Positions 1-7,733 of a stretch of DNA of 64,000 nucleotides are shown here, in pieces. A program made the translations under genes and the position numbers. The stretch is from Sphingomonas qomolangmaensis (lineage in GTDB: Bacteria > Pseudomonadota > Alphaproteobacteria > Sphingomonadales > Sphingomonadaceae), in assembly GCF_024496245.1 (NCBI RefSeq), contig NZ_CP101740.1:1-64000 (forward strand), written 5' to 3'. A model generated the notes under the pieces. That model was not told the origin of the DNA, did no database searches, and saw only the letters and a program-made list of their open reading frames with translations. Each line of letters starts with the position of its first letter. Position 1 is the first letter of the stretch.

Positions 1-31
1 CGGTCAGCGGTGCGCTAGGGATTTCTGAAAG

Positions 32-228
32 CCCTCTCCCGCCTGCGGGAGAGGAGTGTGGGGTCGGTCATGCCCCCAGCATGACCTGAATAGCACGGGG
101 TGCTATTCACCCAACACTGGTGAGGGCCTTCTTCTTCTAATCGACGAAAAACAAACCCTCACCGCTGCGACTAGGGGCCGCAAGTGCGACCTCAAGTCTC
201 GCCCCCTCTCCCGCAGGCGGGAGAGGGA
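32..228. repeat. Palindromic repeat, CCCTCTCCCGC family, with nested module
   Basis: Two hairpin arms of the form CCTCTCCCGC...GCGGGAGAGG lie at about 32-54 and 202-227 in inverted orientation. Between them is a second complementary pair, GGTGAGGG (119-126) and CCCTCACC (about 157-164), and a 64-nt three-way-junction module at 55-118. No convincing gene is present in 1-236. The same arm family recurs inside sufS, in the suf operon and near wrbA. Confidence 0.8.
55..118 (+). other. 64-nt three-way-junction module, copy 1
   Basis: The sequence folds into three helices joined by single bases. P1 pairs 55-64 with 109-118 (AGTGTGGGGT with ACCCAACACT, one mismatch). P2 pairs 66-73 with 79-86 (GGTCATGC with GCATGACC). 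P3 pairs 88-96 with 100-108 (GAATAGCAC with GTGCTATTC). A second 64-nt copy with the same helices but changed P1 and P3 sequences lies on the other strand at 5361-5424. Function is unknown; it is not a tRNA. Confidence 0.75.
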
Positions 229-236
229 AACGCGGC

Positions 237-506
237 TTAGTTGCCGTTGACCATCGCGTTCTGCTGCGCGCCGGTCAGGTCGTCGGTGTCGACGTCCGAA
301 TCGTCGATCGCTTCGGCGCGGTCTTCGGCATTGTCCTCGATGCCTTCGACGACAGCTTCGTTGGCACCCATCGCTTCGGCGGCCTCGGCATTGGCTTCGC
401 CCTGCTCCTCGGCGCGCTCGGCCAGCGCATCGTCACCGTCGCCGCCGCAAGCTGCGAGCGGAACCGCCATCAGCACCATCAGTGCCGGTGCGAAAAACTT
501 CTTCAT
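237..506 (-). CDS. Small acidic predicted lipoprotein, unknown function
   Basis: An 89-residue protein starts with a short basic N-terminus and a hydrophobic stretch ending in the lipobox LAAC (Cys20), followed by Gly-Gly-Asp. It is therefore probably a secreted, lipid-anchored protein. The mature part is very acidic and rich in Ala, Glu and Asp with no recognisable domain; it may be helical. A purine-rich GAGGGAG element precedes the ATG. It lies downstream of msrA on the same strand with about 85 bases between. I do not recognise a family. Envelope localisation is inferred only from the signal. Confidence 0.7.
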   Translation of the reverse strand: MKKFFAPALMVLMAVPLAACGGDGDDALAERAEEQGEANAEAAEAMGANEAVVEGIEDNAEDRAEAIDDSDVDTDDLTGAQQNAMVNGN

Positions 507-590
507 GTTGTTGCTCCCTCTGTCGGGGGGAACGCCCCCCAGCCGCGCACAAATGCACGATGGGGCAGGCAGGTTCCATCCCCCACGCGT

Positions 591-1139
591 TCAGGCGGCC
601 GCGGTCTGCGCCTTCGATCGCGCCGCGAAGCTCTTGCGCAGCTTCTGCAGCTTGGGCGGAATGACGCTCAGGCAATAGGGATTACGCTGCCCGTCGCCGT
701 TCCAATATTCCTGGTGATAGTCCTCGGCGGGGTACCAGGTTGCGAGCGGTTCGATCGTCGTGACGATCGGATTGGGCCAGCCGCCGGCGTTGCGATCGAT
801 CGCGGCGCGCGCTTCGGCTTCCTGCGCCTCGTCGTGCGGGAAGACCGCCGAGCGATATTGGGTGCCGACATCATTGCCCTGGCGGTTGAGCGTCGTCGGG
901 TCGTGCGTCGCGAAGAAGATATCGAGCAGCTCGCCATAGCTGATCTGGTCACCGTCGAAGGTCACACGGATCGCCTCGGCATGGCCGGTATCGCCGCCGC
1001 AGACCTGCTTGTAGGTGGGATCGGGAACCTTGCCGCCGATATAGCCGCTTTCGACCTTCTGGACGCCGATGACGTCGTTATACACCGCCTCGGTGCACCA
1101 GAAGCAGCCGCCGGCCAGCGTTGCGGTTTCGATTGTCAT
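591..1139 (-). CDS. msrA: Peptide-methionine (S)-S-oxide reductase MsrA
   Basis: MsrA reduces the S-epimer of methionine sulfoxide in proteins and free methionine, using thioredoxin as reductant. The 182-residue product has the signature GCFWCTE at residues 11-17, with catalytic Cys12, and a conserved GGDTGHAEA segment in the middle. An upstream in-frame ATG exists at 1184, but the ATG at 1139 has a good ribosome site (AAGGAG, about 8 bases upstream) and gives the usual family length, so it is chosen. It is divergent from galE. A second sulfoxide reductase of unrelated fold (GAF type) is encoded at 53315-53806. Cytoplasmic. Confidence 0.95.
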   Translation of the reverse strand: MTIETATLAGGCFWCTEAVYNDVIGVQKVESGYIGGKVPDPTYKQVCGGDTGHAEAIRVTFDGDQISYGELLDIFFATHDPTTLNRQGNDVGTQYRSAVFPHDEAQEAEARAAIDRNAGGWPNPIVTTIEPLATWYPAEDYHQEYWNGDGQRNPYCLSVIPPKLQKLRKSFAARSKAQTAAA

Positions 1140-1218
1140 GCGTCGATCTCCTTGTTGGGTGTTTAGATAGGAATGGCGTTGCATGGGGCCAAGCGTGTTC
1201 GATGGCGGAGAGTAAGCG

Positions 1219-2214
1219 ATGAGCGATTTCAGCGTATTGGTGACGGGCGGGGCGGGCTATATCGGCAGCCATGCGGTGCTGGCGTTGCTCGATGCCGGCT
1301 GGCGCGTGGTCGTGGTCGACAATCTGGTGACCGGGTTCGACTGGGCGGTCGATCCGCGCGCGACCTTGGTGCGCGCCGATATCGAGGACGAAGCCGCGGT
1401 ACGCGGGGCGATCGCCGAGCACGGCGTCGGCGCGATCATGCACTTCGCCGGATCGGTGGTGGTGCCCGAATCGGTGACCGACCCGCTCAAATACTACCGC
1501 AACAACACCGCCGCCTCGCGCAGCCTGATCGAGAGCGCGGTCGTGGCGGGGGTGAAGCATTTCATCTTTTCCTCGACCGCGGCGACCTATGGCATTCCCG
1601 AAGTGGTCCCGGTGCGCGAGGACAGCCCCAAGCTGCCGATCAACCCCTATGGTATGTCGAAGCTGATGACCGAGGCGATGCTGGCCGACGTCGCCGCGGC
1701 GCATCCGATGAACTATGCAGCGCTGCGCTATTTCAACGTAGCGGGGGCCGATCCGCAGGGGCGCTCGGGCCAGTCGACCACCGGCGCGACCCATCTGATC
1801 AAGGTCGCGGTCGAGGCGGCGACGGGCAAGCGCGGGCATGTGTCGGTGTTCGGCACCGATTTCGCGACCCCCGACGGCACCGGGGTGCGCGACTATATCC
1901 ATGTAACCGACCTGGCCGCCGCGCATGTCGAGGCGCTGGCGCTGCTGGTGGCCAAGCCCGGCGAGAGCCACACGCTGAATGCGGGTTATGGGCGCGGTTA
2001 TTCGGTGCTCGAGGTGCTCAATGCGGTTGACCGGGTGACCAATGTGACGATCGAGCGGCGGCTCGAGGGGCGGCGCGCGGGCGATCCCGACGCGCTGGTG
2101 GCGGACAATAGCGCGATCCTGGCGGCGCTGCCGTGGCGGCCCAAGCATGACGATCTCGACGGGATCGTGCGCGATGCGCTGGCGTGGGAGCGGAAGTTGG
2201 CGGAGCGGGGGTAG
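1219..2214 (+). CDS. galE: UDP-glucose 4-epimerase GalE
   Basis: This short-chain dehydrogenase-type enzyme interconverts UDP-glucose and UDP-galactose for cell-envelope polysaccharide synthesis. The 331-residue protein has the NAD-binding glycine motif GGAGYIGS at residues 10-17, the catalytic serine region SST at 118-120, and the Tyr144-Lys148 pair (YGMSK). The C-terminal half has the GalE-like sequences [10 protein letters not shown] and the RRAGDP substrate region. Length matches the family. It is a single gene, divergent from msrA and followed by a palindromic repeat that separates it from the convergent mtnP. Epimerases with other UDP-sugar specificity cannot be excluded. Confidence 0.92.
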   Translation: MSDFSVLVTGGAGYIGSHAVLALLDAGWRVVVVDNLVTGFDWAVDPRATLVRADIEDEAAVRGAIAEHGVGAIMHFAGSVVVPESVTDPLKYYRNNTAASRSLIESAVVAGVKHFIFSSTAATYGIPEVVPVREDSPKLPINPYGMSKLMTEAMLADVAAAHPMNYAALRYFNVAGADPQGRSGQSTTGATHLIKVAVEAATGKRGHVSVFGTDFATPDGTGVRDYIHVTDLAAAHVEALALLVAKPGESHTLNAGYGRGYSVLEVLNAVDRVTNVTIERRLEGRRAGDPDALVADNSAILAALPWRPKHDDLDGIVRDALAWERKLAERG

Positions 2215-2226
2215 GGCGCGCTAACT

Positions 2227-2351
2227 CCCCTCCCTGGAAGGGAGGGGCTGGGGGTGGGTAGGGGCCTGGCGGTACGGTCGCCCGGTCATTTGAGGCATCC
2301 GTATCGCGAGCACTCGACCCACCCCCGACCCCTCCCTTTCAGGGAGGGGAG
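2227..2351. repeat. Palindromic repeat, CCTCCCTGGAAGGGAGG family
   Basis: Inverted arms at 2227-2260 and about 2318-2351 each contain a small hairpin (CCCTCC...GGAGGG) followed by a GGGGGTGGGT-like stretch. It fills the gap between convergent galE and mtnP, and the right arm overlaps the last codons and the stop of mtnP. A close relative lies at 5255-5441. Confidence 0.8.
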
Positions 2352-3214
2352 GACAGCGCCCGGCCCGCCACCGCATCGAGCTTCGCCAGCACCGCCGGAT
2401 CGCGCGCGTGGGGCGCGGTGATCAGCGCGGCGTCGAGGCAGGTATCGATCGGCGACGCAGGCCGCTCCGCCGGCAAGCCCTTGAGCAACGCCACCACCAA
2501 CGCCCGCGCCTTGGCGGCGTTGTCGGTCAATTGCGCGATCACCTGCGTGACATCGACGGCTTCCTCGCCCGCGCGCCAGCAATCATAATCGGTGACCATG
2601 CCGACCAGCGCATAGGGCAGCTCGGCCTCGCGCGCGAGCTTGGCTTCGGGCATCGCGGTCATGCCGATGACGTCGCAGCCCCATAAGCGGTACAGGTTGC
2701 TCTCGGCGCGGGTCGAGAATTGCGGGCCTTCCATTGCTAGGTAGGTGCCGCCGGCATGGGTGACCGCGCCGCCCGCGCGCGCGGCGTCGGCGGCGAGCGC
2801 CGACAGGCGCGGACAGACCGGATCGGCCATTGATACATGCGCGACCATGCCGGTGCCGAAGAAGCTCGAGGGCCGACCCTTGGTGCGATCGATGAACTGG
2901 TCGACAATGGTGAAGGTGCCCGGCGCGCGCTCCTCGGCCAGGCTGCCGACCGACGAGATCGCGAGCACGTCGGTGACGCCCAGCCGCTTGAGCGCATCGA
3001 TATTGGCGCGCGCGTTGAGGTCCGACGGCGCGATCCGGTGCCCGCGCCCGTGGCGGGGGAGGAAGACGACGCCGACTTCGCCCATCCGCCCCTGGTACAG
3101 CGCGTCCGACGGCGGACCCCAGGGGGTGTCGACCTCGACCCAGCGACCGTCCTCGACCCCCTCGACATCGTACAGCCCCGACCCGCCGATGATCCCGATC
3201 GTCCAGCCCGCCAT
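2339..3214 (-). CDS. mtnP: S-methyl-5'-thioadenosine phosphorylase MtnP
   Basis: This enzyme phosphorolyses methylthioadenosine (from polyamine and quorum-signal synthesis) to adenine and methylthioribose-1-phosphate, the first step of methionine salvage. The 291-residue protein has the purine-phosphorylase phosphate-binding motif GGSGLY near its N-terminus, the PRHGRGH motif, and the substrate region MEGPQFSTRAES, then GMTAMPEAKLARE. The ATG at 3214 is preceded by AGGAGG at ideal spacing, so the upstream ATG at 3238 is less likely. The last residues (SSPP) are read from the right arm of a palindromic repeat. Adenine released here could be salvaged by Apt (43576-44112). Confidence 0.93.
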   Translation of the reverse strand: MAGWTIGIIGGSGLYDVEGVEDGRWVEVDTPWGPPSDALYQGRMGEVGVVFLPRHGRGHRIAPSDLNARANIDALKRLGVTDVLAISSVGSLAEERAPGTFTIVDQFIDRTKGRPSSFFGTGMVAHVSMADPVCPRLSALAADAARAGGAVTHAGGTYLAMEGPQFSTRAESNLYRLWGCDVIGMTAMPEAKLAREAELPYALVGMVTDYDCWRAGEEAVDVTQVIAQLTDNAAKARALVVALLKGLPAERPASPIDTCLDAALITAPHARDPAVLAKLDAVAGRALSSPP

Positions 3215-3274
3215 ATGCGTCCTCCTGCGCGCGCCCATTGTCGGTCGCGTGTCTGCGCCTTACGGATAGGCGCC

Positions 3275-3682
3275 ATGATCCGCAAAGCCCTGTTCATCGC
3301 GTGCATCGCGATCTCCGCCCCGGCGCTCGCCGCCGACCCTATCACCGGGCGCTGGGTGACGCAGGGCGGCGAAGGCGTGGTGGCGATCGAACGCTGCGGT
3401 GGCGCGATTTGCGGCAAGCTGGCGCGGATCGTGAAGCCGACGCCGGGCGCGCCGACTACCGACGTCAATAATCCGGACGAAGCGCTGCGCAACCGGCCGC
3501 TGCTGGGCACGACGATCCTGAGCGGCTTTATCGACGGCGGCAAGGAATGGCGCGGGACGATCTACGACCCCAAATCGGGGCGAAGCTATCGATCGACGGT
3601 GCGCGCGAGCGGCGACAAGCTGGCGGTGAAGGGGTGTATCGCGGTTTTCTGTCGCACCCAGGAATGGACGCGGTTGCGGTAA
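3275..3682 (+). CDS. DUF2147-family secreted protein
   Basis: A 135-residue protein with a cleavable signal peptide (ends SAPALAAD, about residue 20). The mature part has the DUF2147 pattern: G-R-W-V-T near the start, then GGAICGKLARIV, a segment GGKEWRGTIYDPKSGRSY, and KGCIAVFCRTQEW near the end. Three or four cysteines (GGAICG, KGCIAVFC) could form disulfides in the periplasm. DUF2147 proteins are widespread in Proteobacteria and have no settled function. The gene is divergent from mtnP by 60 bases and has no operon partner. Family call is confident, function is not known. Confidence 0.85.
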   Translation: MIRKALFIACIAISAPALAADPITGRWVTQGGEGVVAIERCGGAICGKLARIVKPTPGAPTTDVNNPDEALRNRPLLGTTILSGFIDGGKEWRGTIYDPKSGRSYRSTVRASGDKLAVKGCIAVFCRTQEWTRLR

Positions 3683-3692
3683 ATCACGGCCT

Positions 3693-3769
3693 CCGTTCGT
3701 TTCGAGCGTAGTCGAGAAACTGCAGCGCAGCTTTTGGTATCGTTTCTCGACTTCGCTCGAAACGAACGG
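3693..3769. repeat. Long hairpin repeat, GTTCGTTTCGAGCG family
   Basis: A near-perfect inverted repeat: the left arm reads CCGTTCGTTTCGAGCG then AGTCGAGAAAC, the right arm is its complement, with about 24 bases between. It sits between the convergent DUF2147 and permease genes, where it could also act as a transcription stop. A second copy lies at 22278-22354. Confidence 0.85.
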
Positions 3770-3796
3770 GGGAGGGGGCGTCCTCGACCCGCTCGC

Positions 3797-5188
3797 TCAA
3801 TCCGCCGCGTTCTTGCGCGCATAGCCGAAATACACCGCCAGCCCGCCGATATTCCACAGCAGGAACCAGAATTGGGTCTGGCTGGGCAGGCTGAAGAACA
3901 GATACAGGCAGCCCAGGATCGCTGCGGGGCCGACCACCCACGCCAGCGGCGCGCGGAAGCGGCGTTCGGCGTTGGGGGCGCGGCGGCGGAGTACCAGCAT
4001 GCACACCGATACCGCGATGAACGCCGCCAGCGTGCCGGCATTGGCGAGCGCGGCGATCTGGTCGATCGGCAGCACCCCCGCGATGATCGCGACGATGATC
4101 GCGGTGAAGATCGTGATCCGCACCGGCGATCCGCGCGACGAGATCTTGGCGAGGCTGCGCGGCAGCAGTCCGTCGCGCGCCATCGTGAAGAAGATGCGGC
4201 TTTGCCCGAACAGGAACGCCAGCAGCACCGTCGGCAGCGCGATCACCGCCGATACCGCGAGGAAGGTGGCTGCCGCGGGCTGATCGAGTTCGCGCAGCAC
4301 CAGCGCCAGCGGCTCGGCCGAATTGGCGAAGGCGGTATAGGAAACCGCTCCCACCGCGGCGACCGCAACGAGCATGTAGATGATGATGCACGCGACCATC
4401 GACCCGACGATCCCGATCGCCAGGTCGCGCGCGGGGTTCTTGGTTTCCTCGGCCGCGGTCGAGATCGCGTCGAAGCCGTAGAAGGCGAAGAAGATGATCG
4501 CCGCCGCCGCCATCACCCCGCGCTCGGCACCGGCTGCGTCGACCGACTTGGGGAACCCATAGGGCATGAAGGGTTCGAGATTGGCGGCGTTGAAATAGGG
4601 CAGGGTGACGACGACGAACACCGTCAGCGCGACCAGCTTCACCGCAACGAGCACCGCGTTGAGCGTCGCCGATTCGCGCGTGCCGAAGATCAGCAGCGCC
4701 GCGACGATGCCGATGATGCCGATCGCGGGGACGTTGACCAAGCCGCCGAGCTCGGGGCCTTGCGTCAGCATCGCGGGAAAGCCGATGCTGGTGAGCAAGG
4801 GCGCGGCATAGCCCGACCAGCCGACCGCGACAGTCGAGACGACCAGCGAATATTCGAGGATCAGGCTCCAGCCGACGACCCAGGCGATGATCTCGCCGAG
4901 CACGGCGTAGCTGTACGAATAGGCGGCGCCCGATGCGGGCATCATCGTCGCCATTTCGGCATAGGCGAGCGCGGCGCAGGCGCAGATGCCGCCGGCGATG
5001 ACGAAGGACAGGATCACCGCGGGGCCGGCGCGATCGGCGCCGACGCCGATCAGCGTCAGGATGCCGGTGCCGACGATCGCGCCGACGCCCAGCGCCATCA
5101 GATGCGGCCACGACAGCGTCGGCGTGAGCGTCTGCCCAGCGCCGCGATCGCTGGCGTCGATCGCCTTGCGCCTGAAGATACCGTGCAT
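3797..5188 (-). CDS. APC-family amino-acid permease
   Basis: A 463-residue polytopic membrane protein with about 12 hydrophobic segments and a short basic N-terminus. The APC-superfamily signature GVGAIVGTGILTLIGVGA lies in the first helix, and an E-x-A-x-M-P-ASG segment (YAEMATMMPASGAAYSYSY) marks the second and third. Such proteins import amino acids or polyamines by coupling to protons or by exchange. The arrangement is closest to the cationic amino-acid transporter (CAT/YfnA) branch, which usually has 12-14 helices. No substrate can be read from sequence. It stands alone between two palindromic repeats. Confidence 0.88.
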   Translation of the reverse strand: MHGIFRRKAIDASDRGAGQTLTPTLSWPHLMALGVGAIVGTGILTLIGVGADRAGPAVILSFVIAGGICACAALAYAEMATMMPASGAAYSYSYAVLGEIIAWVVGWSLILEYSLVVSTVAVGWSGYAAPLLTSIGFPAMLTQGPELGGLVNVPAIGIIGIVAALLIFGTRESATLNAVLVAVKLVALTVFVVVTLPYFNAANLEPFMPYGFPKSVDAAGAERGVMAAAAIIFFAFYGFDAISTAAEETKNPARDLAIGIVGSMVACIIIYMLVAVAAVGAVSYTAFANSAEPLALVLRELDQPAAATFLAVSAVIALPTVLLAFLFGQSRIFFTMARDGLLPRSLAKISSRGSPVRITIFTAIIVAIIAGVLPIDQIAALANAGTLAAFIAVSVCMLVLRRRAPNAERRFRAPLAWVVGPAAILGCLYLFFSLPSQTQFWFLLWNIGGLAVYFGYARKNAAD

Positions 5189-5254
5189 GTTGCTCCCCGT
5201 TCCTTGCTTTGGGGCTTAGGAACAGAGGAGCGCGACGGATGCAAGGGGGGGTGT

Positions 5255-5441
5255 CCCCCTCCCTGGAAGGGAGGGGCTAGGGGTGGGTAGGGTCTTGGTG
5301 GTACGGACCCGCCTGAGCTGCGGGCCGCCGTACCGCGAGCACTCGACCCACCCCCAACCCAGCATCGGGTGAACAGCGCCCCGCGCTGTTCAGGTCATGC
5401 CGGGGGCATGACCGACCCGATGCTCTTTCAGGGAGGGGAGC
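5255..5441. repeat. Palindromic repeat with nested three-way junction
   Basis: The outer arms match the repeat at 2227-2351 (CCTCCCTGGAAGGGAGG followed by a GGGTGGGTAGGG-type stretch, and the complement on the right). In the right arm, where the 2.2-kb copy reads straight from the CCCACCC stretch into the terminal hairpin, this copy is interrupted by the 64-nt module at 5361-5424. The element lies between sufA and the permease gene. Confidence 0.8.
5361..5424 (-). other. 64-nt three-way-junction module, copy 2
   Basis: Read on the minus strand, P1 is AGCATCGGGT with ACCCGATGCT (perfect, 10 bp), P2 is GGTCATGCC with GGCATGACC, and P3 is GAACAGCGC with GCGCTGTTC. Connectors are single C and T bases as in copy 1, and total length is identical. 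P1 and P3 differ from copy 1 at several positions but pairing is kept, which implies the folded form is maintained. Confidence 0.75.
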
Positions 5442-5444
5442 AAG

Positions 5445-5798
5445 TCAGACGGTAAAGCTCTCGCCGCAACCGCAGGCGCCCTTGGCGTTGGGGTTGGTGA
5501 ACACGAAGCCGGCGGTGAAGTCGTCCTCGACCCAGTCCATCGTGCTGCCGATCAGGTAGAGCACCGATCCGCCATCGACGAAGAAGCTGCCGCCGGAGGT
5601 TTCGATCCGCTCGTCCATCGGGTTGGCGGCGGTGACATAATCGACCGAATAGGCGAGCCCCGAACAGCCGCGGCGCGGGGTCGAGAGCTTCACGCCGATC
5701 GCGTCGGCGGGGGCGCGCGCCATCAGCGCGGCGACGCGCGCTTCGGCGGCGGGGGTGAGCAGGATCGCTTGCGGGCGTTGGCGGGTGGTGGTGGTCAT
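5445..5798 (-). CDS. sufA: Fe-S cluster assembly A-type carrier SufA
   Basis: The 117-residue protein is an A-type (HesB/IscA-like) iron-sulfur carrier. The three conserved cysteines are present: RRGCSGLAY in the middle and GACGCGESF at the C-terminus. It receives clusters from the SufBCD scaffold and passes them to client proteins in the cytoplasm. It is the last gene of the leftward suf operon, separated from the DUF59 gene by a palindromic repeat. The ORF extends upstream to 5900 through that repeat, but the extra residues are repeat-encoded, so the ATG at 5798 (length typical of the family) is chosen. Confidence 0.93.
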   Translation of the reverse strand: MTTTTRQRPQAILLTPAAEARVAALMARAPADAIGVKLSTPRRGCSGLAYSVDYVTAANPMDERIETSGGSFFVDGGSVLYLIGSTMDWVEDDFTAGFVFTNPNAKGACGCGESFTV

Positions 5799-5808
5799 TT
5801 CGAACTCT

Positions 5809-5911
5809 CCCCCCTCCCGCTTGCGGGAGGGGCCGGGGGTGGGGCTATCCACATATCGCGTACTCGGTGAGACTCGGCCCACCCCTAACCCCTCCCGCAA
5901 GCGGGAGGGGG
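5809..5911. repeat. Palindromic repeat inside suf operon (sufA/DUF59 gap)
   Basis: Inverted hairpin arms CCCCTCCCGC...GCGGGAGGGG at about 5811-5832 and 5889-5911, with GGGGGTGGGG-type inner stretches. It fills almost the whole gap between the DUF59 gene and sufA. Confidence 0.82.
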
Positions 5912-5916
5912 ACTCG

Positions 5917-6390
5917 TTACAGCATTCCCAGTTCGAGCTTCGCGTCGTCGCTCATCTTCTGCGGGTCCCAGGGCGGATCCCAGATCAGGTTGACCTCGGC
6001 ATGGCCGACCCCCGGCACCGCGCCGACGCGCAATTCGACCTCCATCGGCATCGATTCGGCGACCGGGCAATGCGGCGTGGTAAGCGTCATCGTCACCACC
6101 GCATGGCCGTCATCGGTCACCTCGACACCGTAGATCAGTCCCAGATCGTAGATGTTGACCGGGATCTCGGGGTCGAAAATGTCCTTGAGCGCGGCGATGA
6201 TGCCTTCATAGACTTCGCCGCCGGGCTCGCCCGCACCCGCCTCGACAGGCTTTTGCGCCAGGAACCCATCGAGATAGTCGCGCGAGCGTTCCTCGCGCGG
6301 GGTGGCCTGCTTCGGCGGGTCGAGATCGACTCGCGCGCGTGCGGGCCGCTGCACCGCATCGACTTCCTCGATCGCAATCCGATCGCTCAT
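5917..6390 (-). CDS. sufT: SUF-system DUF59 (MIP18-like) assembly protein
   Basis: A 157-residue protein whose C-terminal two-thirds is a DUF59/MIP18 domain: it contains DPEIPVNIYDLGLIYGVEV and the conserved cysteine motif TTPHCPVAES, then a DPPWDP segment. In suf operons of alphaproteobacteria and others this protein helps mature or deliver Fe-S clusters. The first 50 residues are a variable polar extension. Its ATG overlaps the sufS stop codon (ATGA, 4 bases), implying translational coupling. The symbol is applied by analogy with SufT-type DUF59 proteins. Confidence 0.88.
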   Translation of the reverse strand: MSDRIAIEEVDAVQRPARARVDLDPPKQATPREERSRDYLDGFLAQKPVEAGAGEPGGEVYEGIIAALKDIFDPEIPVNIYDLGLIYGVEVTDDGHAVVTMTLTTPHCPVAESMPMEVELRVGAVPGVGHAEVNLIWDPPWDPQKMSDDAKLELGML

Positions 6391-7733
6391 CCGAAAATCC
6401 TCGTCACTCGTTCGATGCCGCGGGCGAACGCCTCGACGTCGCCCGGGCTGTTATACACGCCGAAGCTGGCGCGGGCGGTAGCGGGGATTCCCAGCGCATC
6501 CATCAGCGGCTGCGCGCAGTGATGCCCCGCGCGGATCGCCACGTGCCCCTCGTCCAATATGGTGCCGATGTCGTGCGGGTGTACCCCTTCGATCGCGAAG
6601 CTGACGATCCCCGCCGATTCCTCGGGGCCGTACAAGGTGACCGAATTGAAGCCGCGCAATGCCTCACGCGCTGCGTGCACCAGCGCGGTTTCGTGCGCGT
6701 GGATCGCGCCGAGCCCGATGCCGTCAACATAGTCGATCGCGGCGTGCAGCCCGAGCACGCCGACGATGTGCGGCGTCCCCGCCTCGAACCGCGCGGGCGG
6801 CGGGGCGTAGGTGGTACGTTCGAACGACACCTTGTCGATCATCGCGCCGCCGCCCTGATAGGGGGGCATCGCCTCGAGCAATTCGGCGCGGCCCCAAAGG
6901 ACGCCGATGCCGGTCGGGCCATAGAGCTTGTGGCCCGAGAAGACGTAGAAGTCGCAATCGAGCGCCTGGACGTCGACCGCGATCCGCGCCACCGCCTGGC
7001 ACCCGTCGAGCAGCAGCCGCGCGCCGTTGCGATGCGCGATGTCGGCGGCGCGCCGCGCATCGAGCACCGCGCCGGTGACGTTCGATACATGCGCAAGCGC
7101 GACCAATTTGTGCTCGGGACGGATCATCGCCGCCATCGCGTCGAGATCGATCGCGTGATCGGCGGTTAGCGGGATGACGTCGATGCCGACCCCCATCCGC
7201 TCGGCGACCATCTGCCACGGCACGATGTTCGAATGATGCTCGAGCAGCGACAACAGGATTCGGTCGCCGGCCTTGAGCTGCGTCACCGCCCAGCATTGCG
7301 CGACCAGGTTGATCCCCTCGGTCGCGCCGCGCACGAAGACGCATTCATTGGGGCTGGCGGCGCCGATGAAGCGTGCGACGCGCTCGCGCGCGGCCTCATA
7401 AGCGAGCGTCATGTCGGCCGAGCGCTGGTACACGCCGCGATGGACGGTGGCGTAGGTCGTGTCATAGCCACGGGTGATCGCGTCGATCACGACCTGCGGC
7501 TTTTGCGCGGTGGCGGCGGTGTCGAGATATGCCCAGCCGGCCGGGATGGCGGGGAAGTCGGCGACGTGGTCGAGGGCCGCCCCTCTCCCGCCTGCGGGAG
7601 AGGGAGGGAGCCGCGAAGCGGCGGAAGGGTGAGGGACTGAAGTGCGGAGCGGCGCGCTCGCGGACAGACCCTCACCCCGACCCTCTCCCGCAGGCGGGAG
7701 AGGGGGAAGAACCTTAGCGGTTGCGTCGCTCAT
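6387..7733 (-). CDS. sufS: Cysteine desulfurase SufS with repeat-encoded insert
   Basis: SufS is a PLP enzyme that removes sulfur from cysteine to supply the SufBCD scaffold. The 448-residue product has the PLP-lysine motif SGHKLYGPTGIG and the catalytic cysteine loop RAGHHCAQP. It is about 40 residues longer than usual. The extra residues (about 10-50, rich in Pro, Gly, Arg, Ser) come from a complete palindromic repeat at 7580-7706 lying in frame between the start and the conserved DFPAI/GWAYLDTAATAQKP region. Catalytic motifs are intact, so the enzyme is probably active. Its ATG overlaps the sufD stop by 4 bases. Confidence 0.93.
   Translation of the reverse strand: MSDATAKVLPPLPPAGEGRGEGLSASAPLRTSVPHPSAASRLPPSPAGGRGAALDHVADFPAIPAGWAYLDTAATAQKPQVVIDAITRGYDTTYATVHRGVYQRSADMTLAYEAARERVARFIGAASPNECVFVRGATEGINLVAQCWAVTQLKAGDRILLSLLEHHSNIVPWQMVAERMGVGIDVIPLTADHAIDLDAMAAMIRPEHKLVALAHVSNVTGAVLDARRAADIAHRNGARLLLDGCQAVARIAVDVQALDCDFYVFSGHKLYGPTGIGVLWGRAELLEAMPPYQGGGAMIDKVSFERTTYAPPPARFEAGTPHIVGVLGLHAAIDYVDGIGLGAIHAHETALVHAAREALRGFNSVTLYGPEESAGIVSFAIEGVHPHDIGTILDEGHVAIRAGHHCAQPLMDALGIPATARASFGVYNSPGDVEAFARGIERVTRIFG
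7580..7706. repeat. Palindromic repeat in frame within sufS
   Basis: Arms CCCTCTCCCGCCTGCGGGAG (from 7580) and its inverted partner (about 7680-7706) enclose a spacer with the complementary pair GGTGAGGG/CCCTCACC. The whole element is read through as coding sequence near the N-terminus of SufS without a stop codon or frameshift. Confidence 0.88.

Noticed and set aside
55..118. tRNA or tRNA-like gene at the three-way junction
   Set aside because: It has three helices but no anticodon-like seven-base loop, no T-loop GTTC sequence and no CCA end. The second copy lacks these too.
3734..5290. 518-codon plus-strand frame opposite the amino-acid permease
   Set aside because: Asp/Arg/Gln-rich low-complexity translation with no start context; the minus-strand frame is a clear 12-helix APC transporter.
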